A stretch of DNA of 64,000 bases from Micropterus salmoides (taxonomy: Eukaryota; Chordata; Actinopteri; Centrarchiformes; Centrarchidae): assembly GCF_014851395.1 (NCBI RefSeq), contig NW_024044459.1, positions 23,264,418 through 23,328,417 on the forward strand, written 5' to 3'. Positions 61,481 through 64,000 of the stretch are shown in pieces (the stretch's first letter is position 1; each line of letters opens with the position of its first letter). The translations under genes and the position numbers were made by a program. The notes beneath the pieces were generated by a model. The model saw nothing but the letters and a program-made list of their open reading frames with translations, did not search any database and was not told the origin of the DNA.

Positions 61481-64000
61481 TCCAAAGCAGAGCTGTGGAC
61501 AATCACTACTTGAAACTCATTCAACTGGCTTTTTGATCTCGCTTGGCACAAACATGCAAACACCACCCGTACTGCACTCCTGGCAGACACATCCGCTCTA
61601 AGTAACTGGCAGGGATGAACAGAAGAGGGGCAGTCAGAGAGAGAACGCGAGCACTCATTTGTAAATGTGCCTTTCCTTATCGGCTATAGTGGGGATGAAA
61701 AAAACGTTAAGTATAAAATATGGAGCAACTTTGGAGTCACTAAAGCAAGAAGATGCATTTCTTTGACTATAAACAGCTCAATATATGAAATATTTAGATC
61801 GCATGCAGTGTATAACATCCCTGTAATATGGGTTTTTAATGAAGGGACTGAATAAAAATTTGTTTTATCTATCTAAAAAGGAACATTATGAGCTCTTTCA
61901 GTGTCTGATGGCCACAATATGAATCACAAAATACTGACAGAGGCTGACCCCTCCACGCAAATCTACAGCTCAGCAGCCTCAAGCTAAGGAGGTCAGTAAC
62001 TTACACTGATAGCTGTGTCACATTCTCAAAGTGTTACAAATGCCAAATTAAGCAGTGACAATTATAATACTCTTTTGTTACTTGTTTTTTTGGCTTGGGG
62101 GTAAAGATGTACATTCATGTGGCAACAGCTGGTAAATGACAGCACCATCCTCTCTGATGAAGCAGTTGACAGCTACAACAATATGGTTGACAGAGACTTT
62201 AATTTAGGTGTGAATGACACACAGCCTATGTTGTGGTCCGTGAGAAGAGCCCAGTCCCGTCCCACTCATCTCAAAATCAAGAACCAACTCTCAGGAGAAG
62301 ATGAGCATTATCTTAATATTCCTGTCGATATGGAGGTTGCACTTCCAAATTGCGAATATGGGCTGGGAACCATGTTTTAAAAAACAGAAATCTCAGCACC
62401 TATATATAATCATTAAGTTACTGGTATTGACCAAGTACCCTATCACCTCCCTGCAGATACAATATGGCTCTACAATGGAGCAGTATAAATCTTCCATCCT
62501 GGCCCTTTAACTAACAGTAGCAGATCAGATTTTGCTAACACAGCTTTGGATGTCGAACCAGATCCGGAGGTGGTCAGTACTGCATATGTAATGTGACTTC
62601 AGGCCTTGATACACTTCAGAACAGATAAGGATATGGACCTGGACAGCAGACATACCACGGTTCAGGCATAGGCGGACGTGTCAACACATGATGACAGGTT
62701 TCTCTCGAATGTGCACAGATGAGGAAATTTAGGTCATCCAGACACTTGTAGCTATCCGGATGGGGAAAGTATAATTTGAGTTTAAGCCTAAATAAATATA
62801 TGCCAATATAGCAATAAACTGGAAGAATCAGGCAAAGTGTCAACATAAAGATAAATATGCTTTCACAAATTGGATCATTAAAATCTGATCTAAAAGTCTC
62901 AAAGCCACTCCTTCGATCCCAATGCTCATGTTACTAACTGTATTTTTGAATATTGAAAACAGAGTGACAGTCTGTTAAATGAGCAATGACTGCCTCTACC
63001 TCATCTCTAGTTCTCTCTGTATCTGTCTGGGACTAATCATTTCACAAAACACACCGGGATGATGAAACGGCTTCAGCAGACCCTAAACGAGAGTCATTAG
63101 AACACATCACAGACGCTCATAGATTGCTTTGAAGATAAAACGAGAGATCCTGCAATGAGAGAGCAGTAAAAAGCGCGGTAATAATAAATGGCAGCGGTCT
63201 TTTCCCTCTTGCACCTTTCAATTTCTGTCTTCCTCACAGTTTGTAGTAAAGCTCTCTCATTATGTCACTTTGAGGAACCACCAGTAACAGTGAGAGAGAT
63301 GGAAGGAAAGAAGGTGGAGGAATAGGAAGAAAGGAAGATAGTAAGTACAGATTAATATTTTTTTACACCCTATTATCATCCCTTACCTTTTTAATTACTC
63401 ATTAAGTAGCTTTCATACCTCCCCAAAAAGTACTGCCATTGCCAGGTCATCATGTGCTTTCCTGTTTATAATTTCCCTCTTTAACAAATGATGCATTAGT
63501 TATAGGCTAATTTGACATATTTATCATTCACTCGGATGATACTTTAAAGAGAATGGGTCAAATCAGTAGAGCCGAATCAAATTGTCACTCAGGTCAGTGT
63601 TCATTGTTGGACCGGTCTCCACTGAGTTCCAAGTGAACCAATACGCTTGTAAACACAAAGCAAATGTTCAGAACTAAGGCAAATTGCCTACTTTGGCAAT
63701 GCTCCAAAGCTGGCTGGCTACTCTCCAGAATGACCACAGCTGCAACAAACTCACAAATTGTGAATTAAGTGAACTGGCACTGAATCGATTCACTCCTACC
63801 AGACAGGAAGAAAGAAAGAATCAAGTTAATTAAAGGGATCTGTCACCACTATAGTGCATTCATTTTCAGGACACAGGTCTTGGTTCCTGCGCTAGACAAG
63901 TAAAATGTAAAGATACATTAAAAAATAATATGTATAACAGAAGGTTAATTATGCTTCCAGGCATAACTTGTGAAATTAAATTTATGGTACTGTGAAGGTT

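Larger units (their letters stand above)
55677..64000 (-). other. unc5c: 5' flank of the transmembrane exon: large unc5c intron
   Basis: I searched the minus strand for TSP1 (WSxWSxC) and Ig-type exons and found none. Open frames such as plus 62117-62380 (87 codons) and minus 56291-56731 match no family I know. The region is read as intron carrying the purine tract, SINE, CA repeat and CCAAT patch listed separately. Confidence 0.65.

Noticed and set aside
62117..62380. Plus-strand open frame of 87 codons in the large unc5c intron
   Set aside because: Non-repetitive but matches no family I know and is not an UNC5C extracellular module (no Cys/Trp pattern).

Overview
This is a vertebrate nuclear window, almost certainly from a teleost fish. 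Two multi-exon genes with GT-AG introns sit in AT-rich, microsatellite-dense DNA that also carries L2-type and L1/Tx1-type LINE remains and a tRNA-derived SINE of a kind common in teleosts. The teleost assignment is an inference from repeat style, intron sizes and protein sequence; I cannot name the species. Nothing points to bacteria, phage or CRISPR. I found no new multi-gene system.

Layout. Positions 1-18,706 hold no coding exon I can recognise. They contain a broken LINE (about 6.4-8.2 kb), a 0.5 kb minisatellite (10.5-11.0 kb), a perfect 23-bp-arm palindrome (11.87 kb) and long CA and TTTC microsatellites. This stretch is probably upstream or 5' intron sequence of the next gene. Positions 18,707-23,968 (+) hold ten coding exons of bmpr1b (ALK6, a type I BMP receptor serine/threonine kinase). 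I joined them by splice phase into a 502-residue protein counted from the first ATG in frame. Positions 23,969-30,010 are the tail-to-tail spacer, presumably holding both 3' UTRs. Positions 30,011-55,676 (-) hold the last ten coding exons of unc5c, a netrin receptor: transmembrane segment, ZU5, UPA and death domains, 563 complete residues. Its extracellular Ig and thrombospondin exons were not found up to 64,000 and must lie outside the window.

The large unc5c introns carry most of the accessory sequence: a tRNA-like element (31.3 kb), a LINE 3' fragment (41.5-41.8 kb), a TE-rich block (48.5-51.7 kb) that includes a CpG-rich island of unclear origin, a 370-bp purine tract (56.3-56.7 kb), a SINE (60.6-60.8 kb) and a CCAAT/TATA-like patch (61.3-61.5 kb).

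The convergent bmpr1b(+)/unc5c(-) order matches the mammalian arrangement as I know it, so this is a conserved linkage block. The two proteins act in different pathways (BMP-SMAD signalling; netrin-guided repulsion and dependence-receptor apoptosis). Nothing in the sequence shows that they work together.
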